Source: Curtobacterium sp. MCSS17_008
GTDB lineage: Bacteria > Actinomycetota > Actinomycetes > Actinomycetales > Microbacteriaceae
Length of the DNA: 64,000 nt
Direction of reading: 5' to 3'
NCBI RefSeq assembly: GCF_003234185.1
Contig: NZ_QKSM01000016.1
Span: 1 to 64,000 of the forward strand
How positions within the stretch are numbered: the first letter of the stretch is position 1; every line of letters starts with the position of its first letter. Made by a program: the position numbers and the translations under genes. The notes beneath the pieces were generated by a model that saw only the letters and a list, made by a program, of their open reading frames with translations, made no database searches and was not told the DNA's origin. Positions 34,477 to 44,117 of this stretch are shown here, piece by piece.

Positions 34477-35526
34477 TCAGTATGCGAGGGCGCGGTCGAC
34501 GGCCTCGAGGACACGGTCCGCGTCCGGCAGGTGGAGGTGTTCGAGCTTCGACACCGGGAAGGGGACGTCGAACCCGGAGACCCGGATCGGGGGTGCCTGC
34601 ATCGTGTAGAAGCACTGCTCGGCGACGGTCGCGGCGATCTCGCTGCCGACGCTGACGAAGCCGGAGGCCTCCTGCGCGATGACGAGGCGACCGGTCTTGC
34701 GCACCGAGGCCAGGAGCGGCTCCCAGTCGATGGGCGAGATCGAGCGGAGGTCGATGACCTCGCAGCTCGTGCCCTCGGACTCGGCGATGTCGGCCGCCTG
34801 CATGAGCGTCGCGACCATGGCACCGTGACCGACGAGGGTGACCTCGGTGCCGGTGCGGGCGACGCGCGTCGTGTGCATCGGGACGTGGCCGCCGACGAGG
34901 TCGACCTCGCCCTTCGGCCAGTAGCGCGACTTCGGCTCGAGGAACACGACCGGGTCCTTCGACGCGATCGCCTCCTGGATCATCCAGTACGCGTCGTTCG
35001 GCGTGCTCGGGCTCACCACGCGGAGGCCCGGCGTGTGGGCGAAGTACGCCTCCGGGGACTCCTGGTGGTGCTCGACGGCGCCGATGTGCCCGCCGTAGGG
35101 GATGCGGATGACGACCGGCAGCGACATGTGCGCCGGCAGCCGGTTCTGCATCTTGGCGAGCTGCGAGGTGATCTGGTCGAAGCCCGGCCAGACGAACCCG
35201 TCGAACTGGATCTCGACCACCGGGCGGTAGCCGCGCAGCGCGAGGCCGATCGCGGTGCCGATGATCCCCGACTCGGCGAGCGGGGTGTCCCGGACGCGCT
35301 CGGCGCCGAAGCGCTCCTGCAGGCCCTCCGTGATGCGGAAGACGCCGCCGAGCTGTCCGATGTCCTCGCCCATGAGCAGGACCTTGTCGTCGGCGGTCAT
35401 GGCGGCGGCCAGACCGGCGTTGAGCGCCTTGGCCATCGGGAGGTTCTGCACGGGCTCGCTGGGGACCTCGCCCGCACCGGGGTGGGCGCGGAGCGTGTAG
35501 TCGAAGAGCTGCTCGGTGGTGCTCAT
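34477..35526 (-). CDS. 2-oxo acid dehydrogenase E1 beta
   Basis: 349 residues of the transketolase-like E1 beta subunit: [45 protein letters not shown] and [20 protein letters not shown] are characteristic. It pairs with E1 alpha to form the thiamine diphosphate site. The sequence is closer to the branched-chain 2-oxo acid type than to pyruvate, but that is judged by eye. ATG overlaps the E1 alpha stop by one base (TGATG). Confidence 0.92.
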   Translation of the reverse strand: MSTTEQLFDYTLRAHPGAGEVPSEPVQNLPMAKALNAGLAAAMTADDKVLLMGEDIGQLGGVFRITEGLQERFGAERVRDTPLAESGIIGTAIGLALRGYRPVVEIQFDGFVWPGFDQITSQLAKMQNRLPAHMSLPVVIRIPYGGHIGAVEHHQESPEAYFAHTPGLRVVSPSTPNDAYWMIQEAIASKDPVVFLEPKSRYWPKGEVDLVGGHVPMHTTRVARTGTEVTLVGHGAMVATLMQAADIAESEGTSCEVIDLRSISPIDWEPLLASVRKTGRLVIAQEASGFVSVGSEIAATVAEQCFYTMQAPPIRVSGFDVPFPVSKLEHLHLPDADRVLEAVDRALAY

Positions 35527-36659
35527 CAGTGGGAGCCCCCTTCGTAACCGGCCTCGTACTGCTCGAGCCAGGCCTTCTGCGCGGTCGTGACCGGGTGCGG
35601 CTCGCGGTACACGTTGTCGAACATGACGTCCAGCGACGGCGGGGTCATCTCGACCGTGCGGCGACGGACGTCGGCCGCGATGTCCTCGCCCTCCTCGTCG
35701 AAGCGGGCGAGCTGCTCGTCGGTCACGCCCCGGCTGCGCAGGTAGGCGGCCGACCGGGCGATCGGGTCGCGCTCGACCCACGAGCTGAGCTCGTCGTCGA
35801 GCCGGTACCGGGTGGGGTCGTCCGAGCTCGTGTGTGCGCCGATGCGGTAGGTCTCGGCCTCGACGAAGGCGGGACCCTGGCCGCTGCGGGCGTGGTCGGT
35901 CGCCACGAGGGACGCCGTGTAGGACGCGAGGACGTCGTTGCCGTCGACACGGACGCTCGGGATGCCGAAGCCGCGCGGGCGGTCGACGAGCGGCGTCGGC
36001 GACTGGGTCGACACGGGGACCGAGATCGCCCAGTGGTTGTTCTGCAGGAAGAAGACGACCGGGGCCTTCGTCGACGCGGCGAACACGTAGGCCTCGTTCA
36101 CGTCGCCCTGGCTCGTCGCGCCGTCGCCGAAGTACACGATCGTGCACGCATCGCGGTCGGGGTCGCCCGTCCCGACGTCGCCGTCGAGCTGCTGACCGAG
36201 CGCGTAGCCCGTGGCGTGCAGCGTCTGCGAGCCGATCACGAGCGTCGAGATGTGCGTGTTGCCGCGCTCGTCCGGGTCCCAGCCGCCGTGCGTCTGGCCG
36301 CGGTACATCGCGATGATCTCCATCGGCTCCACGCCGCGGTGCATCGTCACCGCGTGCTCGCGGTACGACGGGAAGACGTGGTCCTGCGCGCGGAGCGCGA
36401 AGACGGAGCCGACCTGGGCCGCCTCCTGCCCGTGGCTCGGGACCCAGAGGCCGAGCTGACCGGTGCGCTGGAGGTTGTGGCCCGCGTGGTCGAACCGACG
36501 CGTGAGCACCATGCGGCGGTGCATCGCCAGCAGGGTCTCGTCCGGGATCGCCCGCGCGGCGGCGGCGTACTCGGCGTTCTCGTCGGTCTCCACGAACCGG
36601 CCCTCGGGGTCGAGGAGCCGGACGGTGGCCGTCGCGGGGGCCGCGGCGTGGAATGACAT
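35526..36659 (-). CDS. 2-oxo acid dehydrogenase E1 alpha
   Basis: 377 residues. Thiamine diphosphate motif GDGATSQGDVNEAYVFAASTKAPVVFFLQNNHWAIS; regulatory-loop region YRIGAHTSSDDPTRYR, as in branched-chain E1 alpha. It decarboxylates the 2-oxo acid. ATG is leaderless: TACGCT ends seven bases upstream. First gene of the operon; a HisC gene with its own promoter lies upstream on the same strand. Confidence 0.92.
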   Translation of the reverse strand: MSFHAAAPATATVRLLDPEGRFVETDENAEYAAAARAIPDETLLAMHRRMVLTRRFDHAGHNLQRTGQLGLWVPSHGQEAAQVGSVFALRAQDHVFPSYREHAVTMHRGVEPMEIIAMYRGQTHGGWDPDERGNTHISTLVIGSQTLHATGYALGQQLDGDVGTGDPDRDACTIVYFGDGATSQGDVNEAYVFAASTKAPVVFFLQNNHWAISVPVSTQSPTPLVDRPRGFGIPSVRVDGNDVLASYTASLVATDHARSGQGPAFVEAETYRIGAHTSSDDPTRYRLDDELSSWVERDPIARSAAYLRSRGVTDEQLARFDEEGEDIAADVRRRTVEMTPPSLDVMFDNVYREPHPVTTAQKAWLEQYEAGYEGGSH

Positions 36660-36682
36660 GTCGGTCAGCGTAACGCCAGGGG

Positions 36683-37762
36683 CTACCGGGCCGCCTGGAG
36701 GTCCCCCACAAGCGAGCCCGCCGTTTCGAGGAGCGTTTCCACAGCCTCGTGCTCCCCGATCGACACCCGGATCCCCTCGTTGCCGAAGGCCCGGACGATG
36801 ATGCCGGCGGCCTCGAACCGCTCGGCCGCGTGGGCCGTCAGGTCGCCCGTCGGGAGCCAGACGAAGTTGCCCTGGGCATCCGGCACGTCCCAGCCCTGGC
36901 CGCGCAGCGCGGCGACGACGCGGTCACGGCTCGCTGCGAGTTCGGCGACGCGTGCGAGCAGCTCGTCCTCGCGCTCGAGGCTCGCGAGCGCCGCGGCCTG
37001 CCCCTGCGCCGTCACCGACAGCGGGATCGCACAGGCACGGACGGCGTCGAGCACGTACGCCGGACCGAACGCGTACCCGACGCGCAGGCCCGCCAGCCCG
37101 TACGCCTTCGAGAACGTGCGGAGGACGACGAGGTTCGGGTACCGCTCGAGCAGCGGGGTGCCGCGGACCGCGGTCGGCTCGGTGACGAACTCGGCGTAGG
37201 CCTCGTCGAGCACCACGAGCACGGTGGCGGGCACCCGGGCCATGAAGGCGTCGAACTCGGCGGCGGTGACGACCGGCCCGGTGGGGTTGTTCGGCGAGCA
37301 CACGATCACCATGCGCGTGCGCTCGGTCACGGCGTCGGCCATGGCGTCGAGGTCGTGCCCACCGTCGGGCCGGTTCGGCACCTGCACACTCGTGGCACCG
37401 GCGACCGTCACGACGCCCGGGTACGCCTCGAAGGACCGCCAGGCGTAGACGATCTCGTCGCCGGGGCCGCTCGTCGCCTTCGCGAGCTCGTGCAGGATCG
37501 CGACACTGCCCGGCGCGACGTGGACCTCGTCGACGGTGAGCCCGGCGCGGTTCGCAAGCACCGCACGCACGGCCAGGGCGGTGGCGTCGGGGTAGCGGTT
37601 GTAGGCGGTCTGCGCCTGCACGGCCTCGACCACGCCCGGCAGCGGCGGGAACGGGTTCTCGTTGCTCGACAGCTTGAAGGCGTCGGGCGCCGCCTGCCGA
37701 CCCTGCTTGTACGCGGGGAGGACCGCCACCTCGGGCCGGATGTGCACGCGCTCGTCAGTCAC
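36683..37762 (-). CDS. hisC: Histidinol-phosphate / aromatic aminotransferase
   Basis: 359 residues of the class I/II PLP aminotransferases, HisC subgroup: [15 protein letters not shown] near the start, [21 protein letters not shown]-Lys in [19 protein letters not shown]. It converts imidazole-acetol phosphate to histidinol phosphate, or acts on aromatic amino acids. Start GTG 37762 is preferred over GTG 37768 because TAGCCT (37769-37774) ends six bases before 37762, a leaderless layout. Other his genes are not adjacent, so aromatic specificity is possible. Confidence 0.9.
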   Translation of the reverse strand: MTDERVHIRPEVAVLPAYKQGRQAAPDAFKLSSNENPFPPLPGVVEAVQAQTAYNRYPDATALAVRAVLANRAGLTVDEVHVAPGSVAILHELAKATSGPGDEIVYAWRSFEAYPGVVTVAGATSVQVPNRPDGGHDLDAMADAVTERTRMVIVCSPNNPTGPVVTAAEFDAFMARVPATVLVVLDEAYAEFVTEPTAVRGTPLLERYPNLVVLRTFSKAYGLAGLRVGYAFGPAYVLDAVRACAIPLSVTAQGQAAALASLEREDELLARVAELAASRDRVVAALRGQGWDVPDAQGNFVWLPTGDLTAHAAERFEAAGIIVRAFGNEGIRVSIGEHEAVETLLETAGSLVGDLQAAR

Positions 37763-37812
37763 GCGCACAGGCTACCGGCACCCGTCCGGGGCGCGACGGG
37801 CATCATTGGGGC

Positions 37813-38211
37813 ATGCCATTCCTCGTCCGCCTCGTCGTCAACGCCGTCGCGCTCTGGCTCACCACGCTCATCGTGAGCGGTGTCACCGTCACCCCGTTCG
37901 GCGACGGCGACACCACCGCCGTCGTGCTCACGTTCCTGCTCGTGGCGTTCGTGTTCGGCCTGGTGAACGCGGTCATCGGCACGATCATCCGGATCGTCGC
38001 CTTCCCCCTCTACGTCCTGACGCTCGGCCTCATCTCGCTGATCGTCAACGCGGTGCTGCTCCTCATCGTCGCCGGCATCTCGGACACGATCGGTTTCGGG
38101 CTGCAGGTCGAGTCGTTCGGCTGGGGCATCGTGGGCGCGTTCGTGCTCGCCGTGTTCTCCTGGCTGATCGGGCTCTTCGTGCGCCCGGTGCTGCGCCGAC
38201 AGCGTCCGTGA
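37813..38211 (+). CDS. Phage-holin-family-4-like small membrane protein
   Basis: 132 residues with four spans, of the Phage_holin_4_2 (YvlD-like) family: LVAFVFGLVNAVIGTIIRIVAFPLYVLTLGLISLIVNAVLLLIVAGI is its most conserved stretch. Despite the name it is a chromosomal membrane protein of unknown function and not evidence of a prophage. Leaderless start: CATCAT (37801-37806) ends six bases before the ATG. Confidence 0.88.
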   Translation: MPFLVRLVVNAVALWLTTLIVSGVTVTPFGDGDTTAVVLTFLLVAFVFGLVNAVIGTIIRIVAFPLYVLTLGLISLIVNAVLLLIVAGISDTIGFGLQVESFGWGIVGAFVLAVFSWLIGLFVRPVLRRQRP

Positions 38212-38354
38212 CGCAGGCCGACGGCGACGGTCCCGCCGTGCCGCTCCCCACCGGCACCGCCTGCCCGCCGCTGGCGCCTCGGGCAGGAACCGGCGGCGTG
38301 GGCCCGGGCCGCACCGCCGTCGCGGACGTCAGCCGGCTGCGCCATGATGTGCAC

Positions 38355-38867
38355 ATGACCGAGGACGGCCCCGCACCCTTCCGCGTGTCGTTCGTCTGCA
38401 GCGGGAACATCTGCCGGTCGCCGATGGCCGGCATCGTGTTCGCCCAGATCGCCGCGGACGCCGGGCTGTCCGACCGCTTCCAGGTCGAGTCCGCCGGCAC
38501 GGGCGACTGGCACGTCGGGGAACCCGCCGACGAGCGGACGATCGCAGCGCTGGCGGCACGCGGATACGATGGCAGCAGGCATCGCGCCCGCCAGTTCGAC
38601 CCGGACCGGTTCCCGGACCTCGACCTGGTGGTCGCACTCGACCGCTCCCACGAACGCGTCCTGCGCTCGTGGGCACCGACGATGGACGACGCCGCGAAGG
38701 TGACGCTCCTGCTGCGGTACGACGACGCCTGGCCCCAGCAGACCGACGTGCCGGACCCGTACTACGCGGACCGGCACGAGTTCGACCGAGTGCTCTCGAC
38801 CGTCGAGCGGGCCTGCCGGGCGCTCTTCCGCCAACTCGAACCGGCAGTCCGTCAGGGAGCCCCATGA
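38355..38867 (+). CDS. Low-molecular-weight protein tyrosine phosphatase
   Basis: 170 residues. P-loop CSGNICRSPMAG (catalytic Cys at about 14, motif CX5RS) and the general acid in VPDPYYADRHEFD near residue 134. It removes phosphate from tyrosine residues; in Actinobacteria it is often linked to exopolysaccharide or secretion control, but no kinase is adjacent. Leaderless ATG: CATGAT at 38343-38348 ends six bases before. Its stop overlaps purB by four bases (ATGA). Confidence 0.93.
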   Translation: MTEDGPAPFRVSFVCSGNICRSPMAGIVFAQIAADAGLSDRFQVESAGTGDWHVGEPADERTIAALAARGYDGSRHRARQFDPDRFPDLDLVVALDRSHERVLRSWAPTMDDAAKVTLLLRYDDAWPQQTDVPDPYYADRHEFDRVLSTVERACRALFRQLEPAVRQGAP

Positions 38868-40249
38868 CCCCCCTTCCCCCGCAGCCGATCAGCCCGCTCG
38901 ACGGGCGGTACTACCCGATCGTGCACACGGTGGGCGAGCACCTCTCCGAGGCCGGCCTCAACCGCGCGCGCATCGTGGTCGAGGTCGAGTGGCTCATCTT
39001 CCTGACCGACCACGCCATGTTCACCACGTCGCCGCTCAGCGTCGACGACAAGGCCGCGCTCCGCCGGGTCGTCGAGACCTTCGGCCAGGAGCAGATCGCC
39101 GAGCTCGCGGAGATCGAGGCGACGACGCGACACGACGTCAAGGCCGTCGAGTACTTCGTCCGCCGTCGGCTGTCCGAGCTCGGGCTCGACGCGATCGCCG
39201 AGCTCACGCACTTCGCGTGCACGAGCGAGGACGTCAACAACCTGTCCTACGCGCTCACCGTGCGCGACACCGTCGACCGGGTCTGGCTGCCGGCCTACCG
39301 CGCCGTCCTCGCGACGCTGCGCACGATGGCCGAGGAGCTCCGGGCCGTCCCGATGCTCTCCCACACGCACGGCCAGCCCGCGACGCCGACGACGCTCGGC
39401 AAGGAGCTCGCGGTCGTCGTCTACCGCCTCGAGCGCGTCCTGGCGCAGATCGAGCACGGGGAGTACCTCGGCAAGTTCTCGGGCGCGACGGGCACCTTCT
39501 CGGCCCACCTCGCCGCCGACCCGGAGGCCGACTGGCCCGCGCTGTCGAAGGAGTTCGTGGAGGGCCTCGGCCTGACGTGGAACCCCCTCACGACGCAGAT
39601 CGAGTCGCACGACTGGCAGGCCGAGCTGTACGACCGGGTGCGCCACGCGAACCGGATCCTGCACAACCTGGCGACGGACGTGTGGACCTACATCTCGATG
39701 GGGTACTTCACGCAGATCCCGGTGGCGGGTGCCACGGGCTCGTCGACCATGCCGCACAAGATCAACCCGATCCGGTTCGAGAACGCCGAGGCGAACCTCG
39801 AGATCTCGTCGGCGCTGTTCTCCACGCTGTCCGAGACGCTCGTCACGAGCCGCCTGCAGCGCGACCTGACCGACTCCACGACGCAGCGGAACATCGGCGT
39901 CGCGTTCGGGCACTCGCTGCTCGCGCTCGACAACCTGCGTCGCGGGCTCGGCGAGATCGCGGTGAACGAGACCCGTCTGGCCGAGGACCTCGACCACAAC
40001 TGGGAGGTGCTCGGCGAGGCCGTCCAGACCGTGATCCGCGCCGAGGTCACGGCCGGGCAGTCGAACATCGAGGACCCGTACGCGATGCTCAAGGAGCTCA
40101 CCCGCGGCAAGCGCATCGGCCAGGCGGAACTGGTCGAGTTCGTGAACGGTCTCGACATCTCCTCGGGTGCCAAGGCGCGCCTGACGAACCTGACCCCGGC
40201 GACGTACACGGGCCTGGCCGACGAGCTCGTCGACCACCTGGACGTGTGA
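38864..40249 (+). CDS. purB: Adenylosuccinate lyase
   Basis: 461 residues. The fumarase/aspartase superfamily signature is GSSTMPHKINPIRFEN near 290; TSEDVNNLSYAL and HTHGQPATPTTLGKEL are the other active-site blocks. The sequence is like the E. coli-type PurB. It removes fumarate from SAICAR and from adenylosuccinate in purine synthesis. Its ATG overlaps the upstream phosphatase stop (ATGA), so both share the leaderless phosphatase promoter. A 26-bp palindrome follows 20 bases after the stop. Confidence 0.96.
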   Translation: MTPLPPQPISPLDGRYYPIVHTVGEHLSEAGLNRARIVVEVEWLIFLTDHAMFTTSPLSVDDKAALRRVVETFGQEQIAELAEIEATTRHDVKAVEYFVRRRLSELGLDAIAELTHFACTSEDVNNLSYALTVRDTVDRVWLPAYRAVLATLRTMAEELRAVPMLSHTHGQPATPTTLGKELAVVVYRLERVLAQIEHGEYLGKFSGATGTFSAHLAADPEADWPALSKEFVEGLGLTWNPLTTQIESHDWQAELYDRVRHANRILHNLATDVWTYISMGYFTQIPVAGATGSSTMPHKINPIRFENAEANLEISSALFSTLSETLVTSRLQRDLTDSTTQRNIGVAFGHSLLALDNLRRGLGEIAVNETRLAEDLDHNWEVLGEAVQTVIRAEVTAGQSNIEDPYAMLKELTRGKRIGQAELVEFVNGLDISSGAKARLTNLTPATYTGLADELVDHLDV

Positions 40250-40268
40250 CCCGTCCCCTTCCGCAACA

Positions 40269-40326
40269 CGCAACGTGGGCGGTTCCGCGCAGCGACATTC
40301 CGCTGCGCGGAACCGCCCACGTTGCG
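40269..40326. repeat. Perfect 26-bp inverted repeat (REP/MITE-like or terminator)
   Basis: Two 26-base arms, 40269-40294 and 40301-40326, are exactly complementary around a six-base loop ACATTC; the outer arm begins CGCAACGTGGGCGG. Imperfect pairing extends outward. It lies between convergent purB and LysR. Both sequence and length differ from the GGACGGGAGGCGCGG family. Confidence 0.85.
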
Positions 40327-40394
40327 TTTCGCGATCGAGACGGGACGGCGTCGGACGGGAGGCGCGGGGCGGCCCCGCCGCTCGCCGCACCGCG

Positions 40395-41309
40395 TCAGGT
40401 GGTGACGGCCGTCGCCTCGGCGACCAGGGCCTCCAGGACGGTCCGTACGGCGGGACGGACCGCACGGTCCGGCCGGACCAGCGCCTCGATCCGGCGTCCG
40501 GCCCGGACGTCCGCGAGCGTCGCCAGCCGGAACCGACCGGGCGCGCGGGTGCCCGAGGTGTACCGGGGCACGAGGGCGATCCCGTGTCCCGCTGCCACCA
40601 GGTTCTCGATGACCGGCAGGTGGATCGTGCGGAACGCGACCGACGGCGGGGTGTCCGACGCGGCCGCCATCGCGGTGAGCACCCGGTCGATCGGGTAGTC
40701 CTCCGGCACGCCGATCCAGGTCTCGTCGACGACGTCCTCGATGTGGACGCGCTCACGGCCGGCAAGGGGGTGGTCGAGCGGCAGGGCGACGTCGAGCGGT
40801 TCGCGGAGCAGGGGGAGGGTCTCGACCTCGGTGCCGTCCGCGCGCCGAGCGCCGTCCGGGCGGTGGCCGATCACGACGTCGTGGTCGGCGGTCAGTGGGG
40901 CGAACTCCCCCTCGCTCACGTCGACGTCGGAGAGCTCGAGGACGATGCCCGGGTGCTCCCGCATGCGGGTCAGGAGGCCCGGCAACAGCAGCTCCGCCGC
41001 CGAGGGGAACACCGCGAGGTCGACGGTCCCGCTGACGCCCGCCAGGTGCTCGGCCCACGCCGACTCCACGGTGGCGAGCGCCGTCGCGACCCCGGTGGCC
41101 ATGCCCGCCAGCGCGCGGCCGTGCGCCGTGAGCCGGACACCGCGTCCGGCCCGTTCGACCAGGGGGACGCCGGCCTGGCGCTGCAGGGTGCGGAGCTGCT
41201 GCGAGACCGCGCTCGGCGTCCGGTGGGTGGCGGCGGCGACCGCGGTGACGCTCCCCCGTTCGGCGAGTTCGCGGAGGACCGGCAGCAGGGCGATGTCGAA
41301 GCCGACCAT
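40395..41309 (-). CDS. LysR-family regulator, partner of the EamA gene
   Basis: 304 residues. N-terminal helix-turn-helix GSVTAVAAATHRTPSAVSQQLRTLQRQAGVPLVERAGRGVRLT; the rest is the two-lobed effector domain. ATG is leaderless: TAGGGT (41316-41321) ends six bases upstream. It is divergent from the EamA transporter, only 71 bases away, so it likely controls that gene. Effector unknown. Confidence 0.9.
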   Translation of the reverse strand: MVGFDIALLPVLRELAERGSVTAVAAATHRTPSAVSQQLRTLQRQAGVPLVERAGRGVRLTAHGRALAGMATGVATALATVESAWAEHLAGVSGTVDLAVFPSAAELLLPGLLTRMREHPGIVLELSDVDVSEGEFAPLTADHDVVIGHRPDGARRADGTEVETLPLLREPLDVALPLDHPLAGRERVHIEDVVDETWIGVPEDYPIDRVLTAMAAASDTPPSVAFRTIHLPVIENLVAAGHGIALVPRYTSGTRAPGRFRLATLADVRAGRRIEALVRPDRAVRPAVRTVLEALVAEATAVTT

Positions 41310-41380
41310 GCAGAGACCCTACAACGTCGCTGTCGGATCGTTCGCTGGTGCTACCGCTTCTCGTACGGGACGATCGACAC

Positions 41381-42349
41381 GTGCTCTTCCGCGACCGCAT
41401 CCTCGCCCTCGTCGTCGCCGTGGCATGGGGGCTGAACTTCCCCGCCACCGCGATCGCGCTCGACCACTGGCCGCCGTTCCTGCTGGCGGCCGTGCGGTTC
41501 ACGCTCCTCGCGGTCCCGACGATCCTGTTCGTGCCGCGGCCGAAGGTCCGCTTCGGCTGGATCCTGCTGGTCGGCGCGACCCTCGGCGTGCTGCAGTTCG
41601 CGTTCCTCTACCTCGGCATGGCTGCCGGGATGCCCACGGGGCTCGCGTCGCTGGTGATCCAGGCGTCGGCACCGTTCACGGTCGTGCTCGCCGGGATCCT
41701 GCTCCGTGAACGACTCACCGCCCGGCAGGTCGTCGGGGTCTCCGTCGCCGTCGCGGCCCTCGGCGTCATCGCGGTGCACCGGGCGCAGACCGCGGCGCTC
41801 CTGCCGGTCGTGCTCGTGCTGTGCGGCGCCCTGGGCTGGGCGCTCGGCAACGTGGCGACGCGGCGGACCGGACCGGTCAACCCGCTGCACCTGACGCTGT
41901 GGTGGGCGGTCGTGCCGCCCGTCCCGATGTTCGCGCTGTCGCTGCTCGTCGAGGGGCCGGCACGGGTCGGGCAGGCGTTCGGCACGGCGTTCACGGCGTC
42001 GGCGCTGCCCGCCGACCTCGGACTGCTCTACATCGTGGTCGCGGGCAGCCTGGTCGGCTACGGCATCTGGTCGCGGCTGATGGGGAAGTACCCGTCGAGC
42101 ACGGTGGCGCCGTTCTCCATGCTCGTGCCCGTGGTCGGCGTGCTCGCGTCGTGGGCGGCCTTCGGCGAGGTGCCGGACCTGGTCGAGGTGGTGGCCGGAG
42201 CCGTGGTCGTGGCCGCCGTCCTGTGGTCGTCGCGGACGGGCAGGACCGCGCCCCCGCTCCCGGTGGCGCCGGTGGCGCTCGCTCCCGAGGACACCGAGGC
42301 ACCGCCGGTGCGTCGAGACGCCGCCGATTCCGGGACCGTCTCGGTGTGA
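41381..42349 (+). CDS. EamA-family (DMT) transporter
   Basis: 322 residues, ten spans in two EamA repeats (RhaT/YdcZ-type); VVAVAWGLNFPATAIAL opens repeat 1 and CGALGWALGNVATRR opens repeat 2. A hydrophilic 35-residue tail ends the protein. These export amino acids or metabolites. GTG at 41381 is leaderless: GACGAT (41369-41374) ends six bases upstream; the longer in-frame ORF is rejected. Probably regulated by the divergent LysR. Confidence 0.9.
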   Translation: MLFRDRILALVVAVAWGLNFPATAIALDHWPPFLLAAVRFTLLAVPTILFVPRPKVRFGWILLVGATLGVLQFAFLYLGMAAGMPTGLASLVIQASAPFTVVLAGILLRERLTARQVVGVSVAVAALGVIAVHRAQTAALLPVVLVLCGALGWALGNVATRRTGPVNPLHLTLWWAVVPPVPMFALSLLVEGPARVGQAFGTAFTASALPADLGLLYIVVAGSLVGYGIWSRLMGKYPSSTVAPFSMLVPVVGVLASWAAFGEVPDLVEVVAGAVVVAAVLWSSRTGRTAPPLPVAPVALAPEDTEAPPVRRDAADSGTVSV

Positions 42350-42407
42350 CCGGGCCGTCTCGTGTGGACGCCGGCGCCTCCGGCCGCACCCCACGAGCCG
42401 GAGCCGG

Positions 42408-43400
42408 TCAGCCCCGGTGCTGCCGGCGCTCCGCGATGATGTCGGCGAGCGCTCCGCGCAGGTGGCGGTACCGGAACTCGTAGCCCGCCTCGACCAACCG
42501 CGTGGGCACGACCCAGCGGCTCTTCAGGACGAGCTCCGTCTCGGTGCGGATCACGAACGAGCCGATCTCGAGCATCCACCGCCACGTCGGCAGCCCGAAG
42601 CGCCGGCCGACGGCGTCGCGGATGGTCGCCATCACCGTGCGGTTGTCCGACGGCTCCGGGCTGGAGACGTTCACCGGCCCGTCGAGGTCCTCGTGGTCGC
42701 GCACGAAGCGGATCGCCCCGAGGACGTCGGCGATGTGCACCCAGCTGAACCGCTGCCGCCCCCGGGTGTGCCGGTCGTGGTGGTAGGTGCCGGCACGCAG
42801 CCGGGAGCGCGTCGGGAACCACGGCCCGTCGAACTGCGGCCCGCCGAGTCCCGCCTGCGCGAGGCGGAGCAGCGGGACGAGGGCGCTGCCGTCGCCGAGG
42901 ACGATCGCCATCCTGAGCGCGACACGACGGGTGTGCGGCAGGTCGGCCGCGAACAGGGCGTGCTCCCACGCCTTCGCCACGGAGACGGAGAACCCCGCAC
43001 CGAGCTCACCCGTCGCCTCGTCCTGCGGCCGGTCGTCGGCGTGCCGGTAGATCGTGGCCGTCGACGCGTTCACCCAGAGCGGCGGCGGGTGCTCGGCGGT
43101 GCGGATCGCCTCGGCCAGTTCGAGCGTCGTGTCGACCCGGGACCGGATGATCTCCGCCCGGTTCCGCCGCCCGTACCGGCAGTTCACGCTCTTGCCCGCC
43201 ATGTTCACGACGAGTGCGGCACCGTCGACGAGTTCGCGGATGCGCAGGGTGTTCCCCCACACGGCGTCGCCGACGCGACCGACCGTGACGACCTCGTACC
43301 CCTCGTCGCGGAACGCGTCCTGCAGGTACCGCCCCACGAAGCCGCTCGCCCCCGCGAGCACGACACGGCCCAGCGGCGCGTCGGTGGTCTCGTCACTCAT
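42408..43400 (-). CDS. TIGR01777-type epimerase (DUF1731)
   Basis: 330 residues. NAD(P)-binding motif GASGFVGRYLQ near residue 17; VNMAGKSVNCRYGRRNRAEIIRSRVDTT and WVNASTATIYRHAD are TIGR01777/YfcH hallmarks; the C-terminal DUF1731 part is LPTWRWMLEIGSFVIRTETELVLKSRWVVPTRL. Role unknown; an atypical SDR. The ATG overlaps the DUF4166 stop by four bases. Confidence 0.9.
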   Translation of the reverse strand: MSDETTDAPLGRVVLAGASGFVGRYLQDAFRDEGYEVVTVGRVGDAVWGNTLRIRELVDGAALVVNMAGKSVNCRYGRRNRAEIIRSRVDTTLELAEAIRTAEHPPPLWVNASTATIYRHADDRPQDEATGELGAGFSVSVAKAWEHALFAADLPHTRRVALRMAIVLGDGSALVPLLRLAQAGLGGPQFDGPWFPTRSRLRAGTYHHDRHTRGRQRFSWVHIADVLGAIRFVRDHEDLDGPVNVSSPEPSDNRTVMATIRDAVGRRFGLPTWRWMLEIGSFVIRTETELVLKSRWVVPTRLVEAGYEFRYRHLRGALADIIAERRQHRG

Positions 43401-44071
43401 CGTCTCCCCCGTCCGGTGTCCGGCACGATCCGGTAGCGGAACGCGCCCTCGTACCGGTACAGCGTGCCGAGGACCGGGGTCGCGAGCACCAGGGACACGC
43501 GCTGCACGTCGGCATCGTCATCGAATCGTTCCACGAGCGTCACGCGCGGTGCGAGGACCGTCGGGAGGCTCCACCCCCGTCCCAGCGCACGGAACGTCAC
43601 GCGTGTGGACACCAGGCGCAGGGCGCCCGCCTCCGGCCCGTGCGCGTCGACCTCCGCGCGGAGCAGCGCACCCACCCGCCCACGGCGACCGAGGTGGTCG
43701 ACGAGCCCGTCCGGCTCCGCTGCGATGGCGTCCACCATCGTGCGCGTGCCGGAGCGGAACCGGAAGGTGCGGTGCGCGCGGACGGCGACCTGTGCCTCGC
43801 GTCCGGTGGTCGCCCCGCGGCCGACGCGAGCCGGACGGTTCTCGACCGTGAAGGGGACGTCCCGCTCCCACACCGGGAACATCACCGCGTCCCGCGCGAA
43901 GCACGCCAGGAGCGGCCAGAGCCAGCGCCGGGGCGTCCCCACGACGTCGAAGACGCCCTCACCGAGACCGACGTGACCCGGGGGGACCGCTCCGAAGTAG
44001 GTGCGGAGGCGCGGGTGCAGCCGGGCGAGGACGTCGGACGGCGTGCTCAGTTCGTAGGGCGACCGGGTCAC
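43397..44071 (-). CDS. DUF4166 protein
   Basis: 224 residues. Segments GEGVFDVVGTPRRWLWPLLACFARDAVMFPVWERDVPFTVENRP and FRFRSGTRTMVDA match my recollection of DUF4166, a family usually encoded beside a TIGR01777 epimerase, as here. No enzymatic role known. GTG start is leaderless: CAGGAT (44078-44083) ends six bases upstream. Its promoter is back to back with that of the CDF exporter, leaving 46 bases between the starts. Confidence 0.82.
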   Translation of the reverse strand: MTRSPYELSTPSDVLARLHPRLRTYFGAVPPGHVGLGEGVFDVVGTPRRWLWPLLACFARDAVMFPVWERDVPFTVENRPARVGRGATTGREAQVAVRAHRTFRFRSGTRTMVDAIAAEPDGLVDHLGRRGRVGALLRAEVDAHGPEAGALRLVSTRVTFRALGRGWSLPTVLAPRVTLVERFDDDADVQRVSLVLATPVLGTLYRYEGAFRYRIVPDTGRGRR

Positions 44072-44117
44072 GACGTGATCCTGGCACGGCGTCGGTCCCG
44101 CTCCCTACGATTGGGGC

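Noticed and set aside
37813-38211. Holin-like protein as a sign of a prophage
   Set aside because: The family is widespread on chromosomes, no other phage genes are nearby, and base composition is unchanged.
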